From the NCBI RefSeq assembly GCF_001577755.1, contig NZ_CP010776.1, positions 1,674,001-1,738,000 on the forward strand: a DNA stretch of 64,000 nt, in the 5' to 3' direction. Origin of the DNA: Rufibacter sp. DG15C (GTDB lineage: Bacteria; Bacteroidota; Bacteroidia; Cytophagales; Hymenobacteraceae). Of the stretch, positions 1-8,027 are shown one piece after another. The number at the start of each line of letters is the position of its first letter. The first letter of the stretch is position 1. Below the pieces are notes generated by a model that was given only the letters and a program-made list of their open reading frames with translations, had not been told where the DNA came from and searched no databases. Position numbers and translations under genes: made by a program.

Positions 1-1
1 A

Positions 2-1708
2 TCCTTAGTAGCCTTGTTGCCGCGTCACGTTACCAAAGCGTTTGCCCAATACCAAAGCGAGGGTGACGTCTATTTTAAAGGCACCGTGAAAGGCGAGACG
101 TCCGCGCAGAAGAATCCGTTTATTCAGGTGAGCTTCGGGTGCCGCGGGGCATCCTTCTTTCATCCAGAGTACAAAGAGAAGCTGGAGCAGGTGAGCTTTG
201 CCGGAAGCTTTACCAACGGTACCCAGCGCAACAGCCAGTCGTCTACAGTAGCCTTGCGCAACATCAAAGGCCAATTGCGCGGCAAGCCACTCTCGGGGGA
301 GTTTGTATACAAGAACTTTAAGGACCCAGACGTACAGGCCCAGCTGAAGGCAGACTTGGACGTGGCGCACGTTTTTGGCCTGTTTCCGGTAAAAGACGTC
401 AAAAATGGAAGTGGCCGTGCTTTGGTCAATTTTGCTTTTGCCGGGAACCTGCGCGCGTTCAAAGCCAATCCCAGCGGACCCAGCATCAAGACCTCCGGCG
501 AGGTGCAGTTGCAAAACGTGAGTCTGCAGTTCAGGCAACACCCATTGCCGTTCAAAGGCATGCAGGGAACGTTCCAAGTGCGTAAGAATGACGTGGCCAT
601 CTCTGGCCTCAAAGGTAAGATTGGCGACACAGACTTTCTGGTGAACGGCTTCCTTAAAAACATGCTGGGCTACTTGTTCTTGGACAAGCAACGCCTGCGC
701 GTAGAGGCAGACTTCTCTACCCGTTACCTTAACCTAGACCAGTTGCTGGCTGCCTCTACCACCGCTCCGCCGGTCAAGCGGCCCTCAGGCAAGGTTGATG
801 CGTATGGGTATGCCTTGAACATGCCCGCCAATCTAGAGTTGGACATCAACGCGGCGGTGAGCAGTTTAAAATTCAGACGGTTTAGAGCCAAGCAACTGCA
901 GGGCAACGTTCTTTTAAAGAACCAGGTCATCTCTTCGCCCAATATTGCCATGCAGGTGGTGGGTGGCCGCTTTCAAGTAAAGGGAAGCGTAGATGCGCGT
1001 CAGCCGCTCATCAAAATCAACTCTACGGCGCACATCCAGGACATTAAGGTAGACAGCCTGTTCTATGCGTTTGAGAACTTCGGGCAGGCCTTTATCACCC
1101 AGCGGCATTTGCACGGCACCTTGACAGCCCAGATCAACTCTGAGCTGTTTTTTGACCATAACCTTAACGCGCGGCCAGGCCTCATGCAAGCTGAGATTGC
1201 CACCACCCTGCGCAACGGGCAGTTGCTTAACTGGGCGCCCATGCAAAAGATGAGCATTTTCATTAACCGGAACGAGCTGGCCAACTTGCGCTTCTCAGAA
1301 ATCAAGAACAATTTCTACATTCAGAACCGCACCATCTACATTCCAGAGATGGAAATCAAGTCCAGCACCAGCCGGTTCAACAATATCACGCTGTCTGGCA
1401 TGCACACCTTTGACCAGCAGATGGACTACAAGCTCAAGATTCCACTGTCAGGTGCCACCAAAGCCAAACGCGACAAAGACGAACGCTTTGGCATCATCGC
1501 CACCACCACAACGGCCAGCCCCAACCTGTTCCTCACCATCAAAGGTAAAGAGGGCAACTTTAAAGTAGCCTATGACCAGGAGCGCGTCAAAACCAAAATA
1601 GCGGCAGACCTCAAAACCGAAAAGCAGGAACTGAAAGAACTCTTCCAGGGAAAAAAGAAAGAAGAGAAGAAGACTGTCAAACCCGCCACCGAGTACTTTG
1701 ATTTTTAA
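2..1708 (+). CDS. AsmA-like C-terminal domain protein, 5' end outside window
   Basis: The reading frame is open from base 2 to the stop at 1706-1708, so the window holds only the C-terminal 568 residues. There is no convincing start, and the gene must begin upstream. The protein is rich in beta-strand-like repeats with phrases such as SGEVQLQNVSLQF, VNGFLKN and VKGSVDARQP, and ends with a module (KMSIFINRNELANLRFSEI, then FNNITLSGMHTFDQQMDYKLKIPL) typical of the AsmA/YhdP/TamB-like C-terminal domain. Family members are anchored in the inner membrane, span the periplasm as beta-groove lipid-transfer proteins, and influence outer-membrane assembly. The extreme C terminus is Lys/Glu-rich (KELFQGKKKEEKK) and ends in YFDF. 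The next gene is 189 bp away with a Repeat A copy between them. Family assignment is fairly secure; the precise role is inferred. Confidence 0.8.
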   Translation, partial: SLVALLPRHVTKAFAQYQSEGDVYFKGTVKGETSAQKNPFIQVSFGCRGASFFHPEYKEKLEQVSFAGSFTNGTQRNSQSSTVALRNIKGQLRGKPLSGEFVYKNFKDPDVQAQLKADLDVAHVFGLFPVKDVKNGSGRALVNFAFAGNLRAFKANPSGPSIKTSGEVQLQNVSLQFRQHPLPFKGMQGTFQVRKNDVAISGLKGKIGDTDFLVNGFLKNMLGYLFLDKQRLRVEADFSTRYLNLDQLLAASTTAPPVKRPSGKVDAYGYALNMPANLELDINAAVSSLKFRRFRAKQLQGNVLLKNQVISSPNIAMQVVGGRFQVKGSVDARQPLIKINSTAHIQDIKVDSLFYAFENFGQAFITQRHLHGTLTAQINSELFFDHNLNARPGLMQAEIATTLRNGQLLNWAPMQKMSIFINRNELANLRFSEIKNNFYIQNRTIYIPEMEIKSSTSRFNNITLSGMHTFDQQMDYKLKIPLSGATKAKRDKDERFGIIATTTTASPNLFLTIKGKEGNFKVAYDQERVKTKIAADLKTEKQELKELFQGKKKEEKKTVKPATEYFDF

Positions 1709-1710
1709 GT

Positions 1711-1748
1711 CGTTTTTGGGCTGGTTTCTGGGAAATAGGCTGAAAACA
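1711..1748. repeat. Repeat A copy 1 (imperfect palindrome)
   Basis: Arms GTTTTTGGGCT and GGCTGAAAAC around TTTCTGGGAAA, starting two bases after the AsmA-like stop codon. The arm mismatches are G.U pairs if read as plus-strand RNA. The rest of the 189-bp gap shows nothing else I recognise. Confidence 0.75.
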
Positions 1749-1897
1749 GAAAGGCTCAAACGAATATTGTAGCTAGTGCTTTAATAGGAATGATTAACTC
1801 CTGCATTTATTATTGAATCAGAATCTTTGGGTGATGCATAAACATCAGACTATATAATGTTTACAGTTAGAGGCTAGCGCCAGTAATTACCTTGCAT

Positions 1898-2890
1898 ATG
1901 CAGTCCATAATACGAATCATAATAATAGTTTGCCTCCTTGCAGGATGTAAGGATGGGAAAGATTACCCAGAAGCTATCGAAGTCTCCAAACTGGGAGGTA
2001 CTGATTTAGTCCCCACCTTGGAACAAAGGATTGATAGGGATAAAAACCAAATATATTGCTCCACTTTTCTGTATGCCTGGAATGAAATTAAGAAGAACTC
2101 AAAGAGTGTTGTTATAGGACCAGGATTCAGGCAGTTACGGCTTATTAATCAATCGCCCTTATTCAAGAACTCCTTAGCCCCAGAGTACATAGGGAACCAG
2201 CTCACCTTTCAAGGGAATTCGGTAATAGCAAAATCCGAGTTCGCCAAGTCTCTCCCGTTCGAACTTGCTTTCGACAAAGGCAATAGTAAATTGATCTTCG
2301 GTTCTACCCCGGTTGAGTCTTTCGGTTTCAATGGTGCCAACCAGAAGGCTGGCTCACAAGCTGAGATCTTGTTTTACCGTAACAAGGATGAATTCGCCAT
2401 TAGGCTGAATACCAGGGCTGAGGACCATGAGATTCTTTTGTTCACCTCACCAAAGTTAACGGGGGAGGCGCTTGGGGATCTTATCAAGGTTCTGAATAAG
2501 GAAATAAAAAAGAGTACTAAATCTAAGAAACTAGATAAAGCGAACTGGAGGTATCATTTTGCGGAGTATGATACCTTAAGCGTCCCGATTATCGCCTTCA
2601 ACTTAGAAAAGAACTACCACTCTATTGTTGGCAACATGGTTGCGATAGACGGACAGGAATTTGATGTCCTGAAAGCCTACCAACGAATCGCCCTTTTCCT
2701 TGACCATACTGGTGCCAAGGTAGAAAGCGAGGCAGAAATCGGCCTAGTAACTGAGACCGTTGAGAATCTGCCCAAGCCCAAAAGGCTCGTTTTTGACAAA
2801 CCTTTTCTAATGGTGTTTAAAAGGAAATCGTCTAAAAACCCATATTTAGTTGCTTGGATACAGAATGCCGAACTGATGATAAAAAAGTAA
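1898..2890 (+). CDS. Hypothetical lipoprotein
   Basis: A 330-residue protein starting with a short hydrophobic signal (MQSIIRIIIIVCLLAGCKDG) that ends in a clear lipobox LAGC, so it is predicted to be lipidated on Cys17 and exported. An in-frame TTG lies two codons upstream, but the ATG gives the better signal peptide. I do not recognise the mature domain. It contains alternating strands and a C-terminal stretch ENLPKPKRLVFDKPFLMVFKRKSS followed by NPYLVAWIQNAELM. That ending recalls the serpin-type closing pattern (F-x-x-D-x-P-F-L) and may be a degenerate serpin fold, but I cannot support a function. Base composition is visibly more AT-rich than that of the neighbours. Gene confidence is high, function unknown. 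Confidence 0.75.
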   Translation: MQSIIRIIIIVCLLAGCKDGKDYPEAIEVSKLGGTDLVPTLEQRIDRDKNQIYCSTFLYAWNEIKKNSKSVVIGPGFRQLRLINQSPLFKNSLAPEYIGNQLTFQGNSVIAKSEFAKSLPFELAFDKGNSKLIFGSTPVESFGFNGANQKAGSQAEILFYRNKDEFAIRLNTRAEDHEILLFTSPKLTGEALGDLIKVLNKEIKKSTKSKKLDKANWRYHFAEYDTLSVPIIAFNLEKNYHSIVGNMVAIDGQEFDVLKAYQRIALFLDHTGAKVESEAEIGLVTETVENLPKPKRLVFDKPFLMVFKRKSSKNPYLVAWIQNAELMIKK

Positions 2891-2954
2891 AATATATGGC
2901 AACTACACCAAGAAGTCATTCAAGCGCTTTTTAGCTTAACTGGTAATAAATACT

Positions 2955-4124
2955 ATGAAAAAATCTCTCCACCGTTTCCTGCCTTTCCTGCTAGCAGGAG
3001 TAATTGCCTGCCAATCCAATTCCAGCACAACTTCCCAATCTGCCGGCTCAACCGCCAAAGTTTATTACCCCGGCTCCGGTGACAATTGGGAAACCAGAAA
3101 GCCCGAGGAGGTGGGCATGGACGCGGAATTGTTGGCGCAGGCAGTGGCGTATGCGCAGACGCAGGAGACTAAGCGGCCGAAGGATTTCTCTGATCAGGAA
3201 CAGGTCTTCGGGAAGTTGCTGGGGCCTATTCCCAATGACCGGGCGGCTACCAACGGCATCATCTTAAAGAACGGCTACATTGTGGCGGAGTGGGGAGACA
3301 CCCAACGCGCTGACCCTACCTACAGCATCGCCAAAAGCTTCTTGTCTACCATTCTGGGCATCACCGTGGACAAAGGCATAATTAAGGACGTGCAGGACCC
3401 GGTGGCCAATTACATCAAAGACGGTGGCTATGACTCTGAGCACAACAGAAAAGTAACCTGGCACCACCATGCCCAGCAGACCAGCGAGTGGGAGGGAGAG
3501 CTTTTTGGGAAGAGCCACACCTTTGTGGGCAAAGAGGAATTTGGAAGCGGCGAACGCAAGCCGCGCGCCTTGCAAGAGCCCGGCACTTTTTATGAGTACA
3601 ATGACGTGCGCATCAACCGGCTGTCTTTGTCCTTGCTACGCCTCTGGAAGAAACCCCTGCCCGAGGTCCTGAAAGAGCAGATCATGAACCCCATCGGTGC
3701 GTCCAATACGTGGCAGTACCTTCCCTATAAAAACTCTTATGTGGACGTAGACGGCAAACAACTGCCCAGCGTGAGCGGTGGTACCCGCTGGGGCGGCGGT
3801 CTCTGGATTAATACAAGAGATGAGGCCCGCTTCGGGTACCTGTTTCTGCGCAAGGGCAAATGGAAAAACAAGCAGCTGGTCTCTGAAAAGTGGATACAGC
3901 AAGCGCTTACGCCTGGCCCGCACGGTCCCGACTACGGATACCTCTGGTGGCTCAACACCCAGAAAAAACAATGGCCAGCCGCGCCCGCTACCAGCTACGC
4001 CGCCCTGGGTGCCGGTTCCAATACCATTTGGGTAGACCCCGAGCATGACATTGTGGTAGTATGGCGCTGGCACCAGACCAACGGCAATGAGTTCTTTAAG
4101 CGTATTCTGGCGGCGGTGAAGTAA
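2955..4124 (+). CDS. Beta-lactamase-family serine hydrolase, lipoprotein
   Basis: A 389-residue class C beta-lactamase/PBP-like hydrolase (Pfam Beta-lactamase family). The N terminus MKKSLHRFLPFLLAGVIAC is a lipoprotein signal with lipobox VIAC. The nucleophile motif SxxK is SIAK at Ser124, followed by FLSTILGITVDKGII as expected for the helix after it. The second motif is YEYND (YxN) near residue 213, and the C-terminal part GPDYGYLWWLNT leads to LGAGSNTIWVDPEHDIVVVWRW, the usual end of the fold. Members include esterases, D-aminopeptidases and DD-peptidases, and substrate cannot be read from sequence. It lies between two AT-rich lipoprotein genes, 64 bp after the first and 26 bp before the second, and may be co-transcribed with them. 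Confidence 0.85.
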   Translation: MKKSLHRFLPFLLAGVIACQSNSSTTSQSAGSTAKVYYPGSGDNWETRKPEEVGMDAELLAQAVAYAQTQETKRPKDFSDQEQVFGKLLGPIPNDRAATNGIILKNGYIVAEWGDTQRADPTYSIAKSFLSTILGITVDKGIIKDVQDPVANYIKDGGYDSEHNRKVTWHHHAQQTSEWEGELFGKSHTFVGKEEFGSGERKPRALQEPGTFYEYNDVRINRLSLSLLRLWKKPLPEVLKEQIMNPIGASNTWQYLPYKNSYVDVDGKQLPSVSGGTRWGGGLWINTRDEARFGYLFLRKGKWKNKQLVSEKWIQQALTPGPHGPDYGYLWWLNTQKKQWPAAPATSYAALGAGSNTIWVDPEHDIVVVWRWHQTNGNEFFKRILAAVK

Positions 4125-4150
4125 TTATAAAAGCATTTACCATTGCCTTG

Positions 4151-4609
4151 ATGCCTAATAAATATCTAACTAAGTTATTTGCCATATGCTTAATGGTCAC
4201 TGCCGGTGTTACATCTTGTACTATTGGCGCAGGTACTTTGGGCTCCTTTGAGGACAGGAAGTTTCAGGTTAGCATTGAGGAGATGTTAGTGGCAATGAAT
4301 TCGTTGGAAAGCCATAAGATTCCTGAGAAATGGAAACCAACAGCCGCCAGTATTGAAGGAACTTATGGTTTCTTTGAAAACACCAATTTCTATTTGAAGG
4401 GAAGCCCAGAAGAAATGTATTTCGTTTCTTATCAAGGAAACTCCAGAGTGACGGTCATGTCCATCCGATCAGTCTTCAAGAACGGTAAATGGTTCATTGA
4501 AAACGATTTGGCTGAAGACGAGAGAGAAAGGATTGAAAATCGTTTTGACAGGGAAATAATTGCAAAGCTTGAGAAATTAACCAATTCAAAAGCAACCCGA
4601 GACGAGTAA
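4151..4609 (+). CDS. Hypothetical lipoprotein
   Basis: A 152-residue protein with N terminus MPNKYLTKLFAICLMVTAGV followed by the lipobox TSC, so probably a lipoprotein. A TTG immediately upstream is in frame, but the ATG is the natural start. The mature part has a region (NTNFYLKGSPEEMYFVSYQGN, then SRVTVMSIRSVFKNGKWFIE) that looks like a small beta-sheet domain, and an acidic helical tail. No family recognised. The gene is AT-rich compared with neighbours and starts 26 bp after the serine hydrolase, so the two may share a transcript. A Repeat A copy lies 10 bp after its stop. Confidence 0.7.
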   Translation: MPNKYLTKLFAICLMVTAGVTSCTIGAGTLGSFEDRKFQVSIEEMLVAMNSLESHKIPEKWKPTAASIEGTYGFFENTNFYLKGSPEEMYFVSYQGNSRVTVMSIRSVFKNGKWFIENDLAEDERERIENRFDREIIAKLEKLTNSKATRDE

Positions 4610-4619
4610 TCCTAGCTGG

Positions 4620-4657
4620 CGTTTTTAGCTTGTTTCCTGGGAAATAGGTCAAAAACG
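4620..4657. repeat. Repeat A copy 2
   Basis: Arms GTTTTTAGCTTGTTTCC and GGAAATAGGTCAAAAAC directly after a plus-strand gene. Three of the four arm differences are G.U pairs in plus-strand RNA, and one is A.C. Confidence 0.8.
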
Positions 4658-4804
4658 GAGTCTGTATTTTCCAATCCAAAAATCTACAAGCAACTTACTC
4701 CGCCCAATTCATTCTCTTTAAATTTTCCTGTAGGCTACTGACAGACTGTTGTCACTGGGGGAGGGTACTTTTGGTCCATCGTTAAACCATTAACCCCAAG
4801 ACCT

Positions 4805-5296
4805 ATGGAAACTATGACCACCACAACCATCACATCCATTATTTCCTCTAAAGACCTGCTGGCCCACTGGCAAGGACACCGCGGCCTCACCAGAAGAGTC
4901 ATAGAGGCGTTCCCAGAGAAAGACCTGTTTGAATTTTCTATTGGCGGTATGCGAACGTTCTACAAAATGGTGCAGGAACTACTGATGCTGGCCGCACCCG
5001 GAGTAAAGCAAATAGCAGACGGTACCGTGCCACAACTCAGTGAAGAATTATACCAAGCTAACAGCAAAGAAGAACTACTGGCCCTTTGGGATGCCCAAAC
5101 CACGGCCATGGACCAAGACTGGGGCCTTATCCCAGACCAAAAGTTTAAAGAGACAATTCTGGCGTTTGGCGCCTATGAGGGAACCGTGATTTCTACCGTG
5201 CTTTACTACATAGACAATGAGATTCACCACCGCGGGCAGGGCTATGTGTACCTGCGGGCACTGGGCGTAACGCCTCCAAACTTCTATGAGAGATAA
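4805..5296 (+). CDS. DinB-family protein
   Basis: A 163-residue DinB/YfiT-type four-helix protein. The start METMTTTTITSIISSKDLLAHWQGHRGLTRRVIEAFPEKDL matches the usual first helix with its conserved W-x-x-x-R pattern, and the C-terminal IHHRGQGYVYLRALGVTPP carries the family's metal-ligand HHRGQ motif. An inner His typical of the family (usually H-x-x-x-H in helix 2) is replaced here by MVQELLMLAAPGVKQIADG, so metal binding may be altered. The family includes damage-inducible proteins and thiol-dependent metalloenzymes; the specific role is unknown. It precedes a small gene, and a WYL-domain regulator gene converges on the pair. A DinB gene near a YafY-type regulator is a familiar arrangement in this phylum. 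Confidence 0.85.
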   Translation: METMTTTTITSIISSKDLLAHWQGHRGLTRRVIEAFPEKDLFEFSIGGMRTFYKMVQELLMLAAPGVKQIADGTVPQLSEELYQANSKEELLALWDAQTTAMDQDWGLIPDQKFKETILAFGAYEGTVISTVLYYIDNEIHHRGQGYVYLRALGVTPPNFYER

Positions 5297-5312
5297 GCCT
5301 ACAATAACAGTT

Positions 5313-5534
5313 ATGAGAACCGTGCTGGTATTCAAGACGTCGGTGCTTACAGACAAAGGCGTAAAGCAGGTGGCGCCTCTGCTAAATCAACTGCTCACGC
5401 CCACAGAACGCTGGAACTTTGACTTGGAGGATTGTGACCATATCCTGAGAGTAGAAGCCCTGGCTGTAACGCCCTCCGTTATTATTGACAGGATGCAACA
5501 GGCGGGTTTTCTATGCGCCGAACTGGAGGACTAA
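5313..5534 (+). CDS. Small conserved hypothetical protein
   Basis: A 73-residue protein beginning MRTVLVFKTSVLTDKGVKQV and containing WNFDLEDCDHILRVEA, with a C terminus FLCAELED. The pattern beta-alpha-beta with a DxEDCD stretch resembles small ferredoxin-like or HMA-like folds, but the CxxC metal motif is absent. An in-frame ATG at 5286 would overlap the DinB-like gene by 11 bases; 5313 is preferred because M-x-T-V-x-V-F-K-T is a natural first strand. The stop TAA at 5532-5534 overlaps the stop of the convergent regulator gene. It is probably co-transcribed with the DinB-like gene. Function unknown. Confidence 0.7.
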   Translation: MRTVLVFKTSVLTDKGVKQVAPLLNQLLTPTERWNFDLEDCDHILRVEALAVTPSVIIDRMQQAGFLCAELED

Positions 5535-6514
5535 ATCAGAACGGGTTCAGGTGTAACTTGTAAAGAAGCCTGCACCTTGGCAATGATGTCGCTTACTTGT
5601 TCTTTCAGGCTTTCAGGCTCCAGAATCTGGGCGCAGTCCCCGAACATGAGGAACCACCTGGCAAAGCCTTCGCAGTGGGGCTCTGTCAGGAAGGTCATCA
5701 CCACGTAGTCGCCGTCTGGTTTTTCAGAGGTGAACCCGTAATACGTGCGGCTGGTCTGGATGTACTTTGCAAATTGCTTCTCTACCCGTAAGACCACTTT
5801 CATTTTCTCAGAAAGGGCTTTCGGCTTTCTATAATCAGATAACGGACCGTGCTCTTTGCTAAAGGGGCGGTCCGTTAATTTTATCTGCAGCATGCGGTCT
5901 GTCCTGAACTGCCGGTAATCTGCACGCAGGTGACAGTAGCCCATGATGTACCAAAAATTGTTTTCATGGAACAAGCCCACGGGCTCTATGAGGCGCTCAG
6001 TAGGTTCCTCAGAACTGAAGGCCTGGTACTGCATAGCCACCTGCTTTTTCTCGGCCATACTATCCAATAGCACATCCAGAGCATGGGGGGTGTGCTGATT
6101 GAAAAGCTGGGTAGAGGCGTCTACCCAAATCTGAGCTTCAAGTGTTGCCACCCGGTCTTTGGCACTGCCCCGCAGCACAGATTTAACTTTGTACATGGCA
6201 GACTCAAAATGCGCGCCTAATGCTTTGTCGCTGAACTTCTGCATCAGCTTCTCTGCCGCTACAAAACTGCCGGCTTCTTCATGGGTGAACATGACGGGCG
6301 GCAAGCGGTAACCTTCCAGTAAGGAGTAACCCACGCCTGCCTCGCCGGTGACGGGCACGCCTGAGGCTTCCAGGGACCGGATGTCGCGGTACACGGTGCG
6401 CAGGCTTACCTGAAAGCGGTCGGCCAGTTCCTGGGCTTTGACTGTGCGGCCTGACTGCAAATGCTGCAACATGGCCACGATGCGGTCAAAACGGTTGAGG
6501 GCTTCATTGTCCAT
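5531..6514 (-). CDS. YafY/WYL-family transcriptional regulator
   Basis: A 327-residue DNA-binding regulator. Residues about 7-60 form a winged helix of the HTH_11 type (RFDRIVAMLQHLQSGRTVKA, then SLRTVYRDIRSLEASGVPV). Residues about 150-220 form a WYL domain (QVAMQYQAFSSEEPTERLIEPVGLFHENNFWYIMGYCH, with the FWYIMGYC core), and a WCX-like C-terminal extension follows. WYL domains sense small ligands, often nucleotides or single-stranded DNA. The gene converges on the DinB-like/small-protein pair with overlapping stop codons, and its 5' end faces the TerB-like gene across a 187-bp gap holding a Repeat A copy. Regulation of the DinB-like gene is plausible from context but not shown. Confidence 0.9.
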   Translation of the reverse strand: MDNEALNRFDRIVAMLQHLQSGRTVKAQELADRFQVSLRTVYRDIRSLEASGVPVTGEAGVGYSLLEGYRLPPVMFTHEEAGSFVAAEKLMQKFSDKALGAHFESAMYKVKSVLRGSAKDRVATLEAQIWVDASTQLFNQHTPHALDVLLDSMAEKKQVAMQYQAFSSEEPTERLIEPVGLFHENNFWYIMGYCHLRADYRQFRTDRMLQIKLTDRPFSKEHGPLSDYRKPKALSEKMKVVLRVEKQFAKYIQTSRTYYGFTSEKPDGDYVVMTFLTEPHCEGFARWFLMFGDCAQILEPESLKEQVSDIIAKVQASLQVTPEPVLI

Positions 6515-6604
6515 AATCTAGAGGCGTTGGCTTGTTAAACTTACCAAAAATCAGAGTAGCATGTAGCCGGAAGAGCGGGTCCTTAGCAATTATTATAACG
6601 TTGC

Positions 6605-6642
6605 CGTTTTTGGGGTGTTTTCCAGAAATGAGGCCAAAAACG
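6605..6642. repeat. Repeat A copy 3
   Basis: Arms CGTTTTTGGGGTGTTTTC and GAAATGAGGCCAAAAACG with a CCA loop, that is, in the inverse orientation to most copies. It lies in the divergent gap between the WYL regulator and the TerB-like gene. Confidence 0.75.
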
Positions 6643-6701
6643 CCAACTCGTTTTTAAGTGCTTCGTTCATAAGGCTCTATACTATTGCAAACTGAACGAC
6701 T

Positions 6702-7529
6702 ATGACCGAAGAGACCACATTACTTAAAAACTATTCAGATCAAGAGAAAGGTGCCTATCTAGGCGCGCTGGCCACCATTGCCTCGGCAGACGGAACCGTC
6801 ACCGAAGACGAGCTGACTTTCTTGCGTTTGCTAGGCGAGGCCGCCGAGCTGCCGGCCAGCTTGGAGCAGGAGGTAGAGTCCATTGCCAAGAACCCTTCCC
6901 AGATAAGCCTGCAAAAGTGCCTGGACGTGCTAAAGGCCAGCGACCTGCGCTTCTCTTTTGTGACAGATCTCATCAGCTTCGCGAAGTCTGACGGCGAATA
7001 CTCACCTGAGGAACAGCAACGCATTGGCGAAATTGGCCAGTACCTGGGCATTGACCAGAAGCAGTTCAGTATCCTGGACCAGTTTGTAGACAAAGCCAAC
7101 CAGGCTCAGCAACAGGGCGAAGACCCAACCTCGCAATCCTTCCTGAACAAAAGCGGCTTTGGCGATATGTTCAAGAAGTCTGGCATCTCTCCGGGTATGG
7201 TGACGGGCATGCTGGGCATCTTGGCGCCTATGGTCATCTCTGGCATGATGCGCCGGAAAGGCGGTAGGAGCATGGGCATGGGTGGCGGTATGATGGGTGG
7301 CATGGGCGGTGGCCTAGGCGGACTCTTAGGAGGTCTGCTGGGCGGCGGCATGATGAGCAGAGGCGGTATGTACGGTGGAGGTCGTACAGGAGGTCTAGGT
7401 TCAATGGCTTCTATCCTGGGCGGTCTAGCTGGACGTAGCCGCTACGGCGGCATGGGTTCTGGTGGGTTAGGTGGCCTGTTGGGCGGTATTTTAGGCGGTG
7501 GCCGCAGAGGCGGCGGAACTGGTTGGTAA
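6702..7529 (+). CDS. TerB-like protein with glycine-rich tail
   Basis: A 275-residue protein in two parts. Residues about 10-125 form an all-helical TerB/DjlA-type acidic domain, recognisable from YLGALATIASADGTVTEDEL and LISFAKSDGEYSPEEQQRIG, two copies of the D-G-x-x-x-x-E-E metal-binding-like motif. Residues about 155-275 contain a short hydrophobic patch (MVTGMLGILAPMVISGMM) and a long Gly/Met/Arg-rich low-complexity tail with repeats of GGLGGLLGGLLGGG. TerB domains occur in tellurite-resistance and membrane-associated stress proteins. The glycine-rich tail could embed in or coat the membrane, which is inference. No operon partner: a Repeat A copy lies 23 bp after the stop and the next gene converges. 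Confidence 0.75.
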   Translation: MTEETTLLKNYSDQEKGAYLGALATIASADGTVTEDELTFLRLLGEAAELPASLEQEVESIAKNPSQISLQKCLDVLKASDLRFSFVTDLISFAKSDGEYSPEEQQRIGEIGQYLGIDQKQFSILDQFVDKANQAQQQGEDPTSQSFLNKSGFGDMFKKSGISPGMVTGMLGILAPMVISGMMRRKGGRSMGMGGGMMGGMGGGLGGLLGGLLGGGMMSRGGMYGGGRTGGLGSMASILGGLAGRSRYGGMGSGGLGGLLGGILGGGRRGGGTGW

Positions 7530-7552
7530 TACTGCGTGAGTAAATGAATCCC

Positions 7553-7590
7553 CGTTTTTGGCTTGTTTTCTGTAAAACAGCCCGAAAACG
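7553..7590. repeat. Repeat A copy 4, likely terminator
   Basis: Near-perfect arms CCCGTTTTTGGCTTGTTTTC and AAAACAGCCCGAAAACGGG, followed by GATTTTGATTT. It lies between convergent genes, where it could serve as a terminator for the TerB-like gene. Confidence 0.8.
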
Positions 7591-7618
7591 GGGATTTTGA
7601 TTTATGGGCTACTGCACT

Positions 7619-8005
7619 TTACCTTCTGTCTAAAGGAAGAACTGAACTGGCTATTATGATACTCGCTGAATAAACCCCTAGGATATTGGAAGTTATACCT
7701 AAGATGTAAAAAGTCACTATTACTCCCACTATTGATATTAGGCAGATGTATACTCTAAGTAATAATGATGGGATGGCTTTACTTTTTAGAAAGCTATATG
7801 CCAAATGACATAAGAATAGGGTGGGTAATGATAAGCTTAATCCTAATATTATGAAGAGATGAATGATTGGTAAAATCTTTAAATCATTGTCAAATATTTC
7901 GATTCCAACTAGTAATAAAGGAGCTATAAACGCTACACTAAAAAGCCAAAGCTTAATAATGTAAGGGTATAACATAGACTCTTCTTTTCTCAACTCTGTG
8001 GCCAT
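7619..8005 (-). CDS. Hypothetical four-helix membrane protein
   Basis: A 128-residue protein with four predicted hydrophobic segments (around LWLFSVAFIAPLLLVGI, IIHLFIILGLSLSLPTLFLC, VYICLISIVGVIVTFYIL and VYSASIIIASSVLP). No family recognised. By hand count four 60-base lines of the gene average about 34% G+C, clearly lower than the flanks, and codon choice is AT-rich, which suggests recent acquisition or relaxed constraint. It lies 22 bp beyond the start-distal end of no operon partner: the MscS gene upstream on this strand ends at 8028, so co-transcription with MscS is possible. Confidence 0.6.
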   Translation of the reverse strand: MATELRKEESMLYPYIIKLWLFSVAFIAPLLLVGIEIFDNDLKILPIIHLFIILGLSLSLPTLFLCHLAYSFLKSKAIPSLLLRVYICLISIVGVIVTFYILGITSNILGVYSASIIIASSVLPLDRR

Positions 8006-8027
8006 ATTGAAATCAAATTCATTTTTG

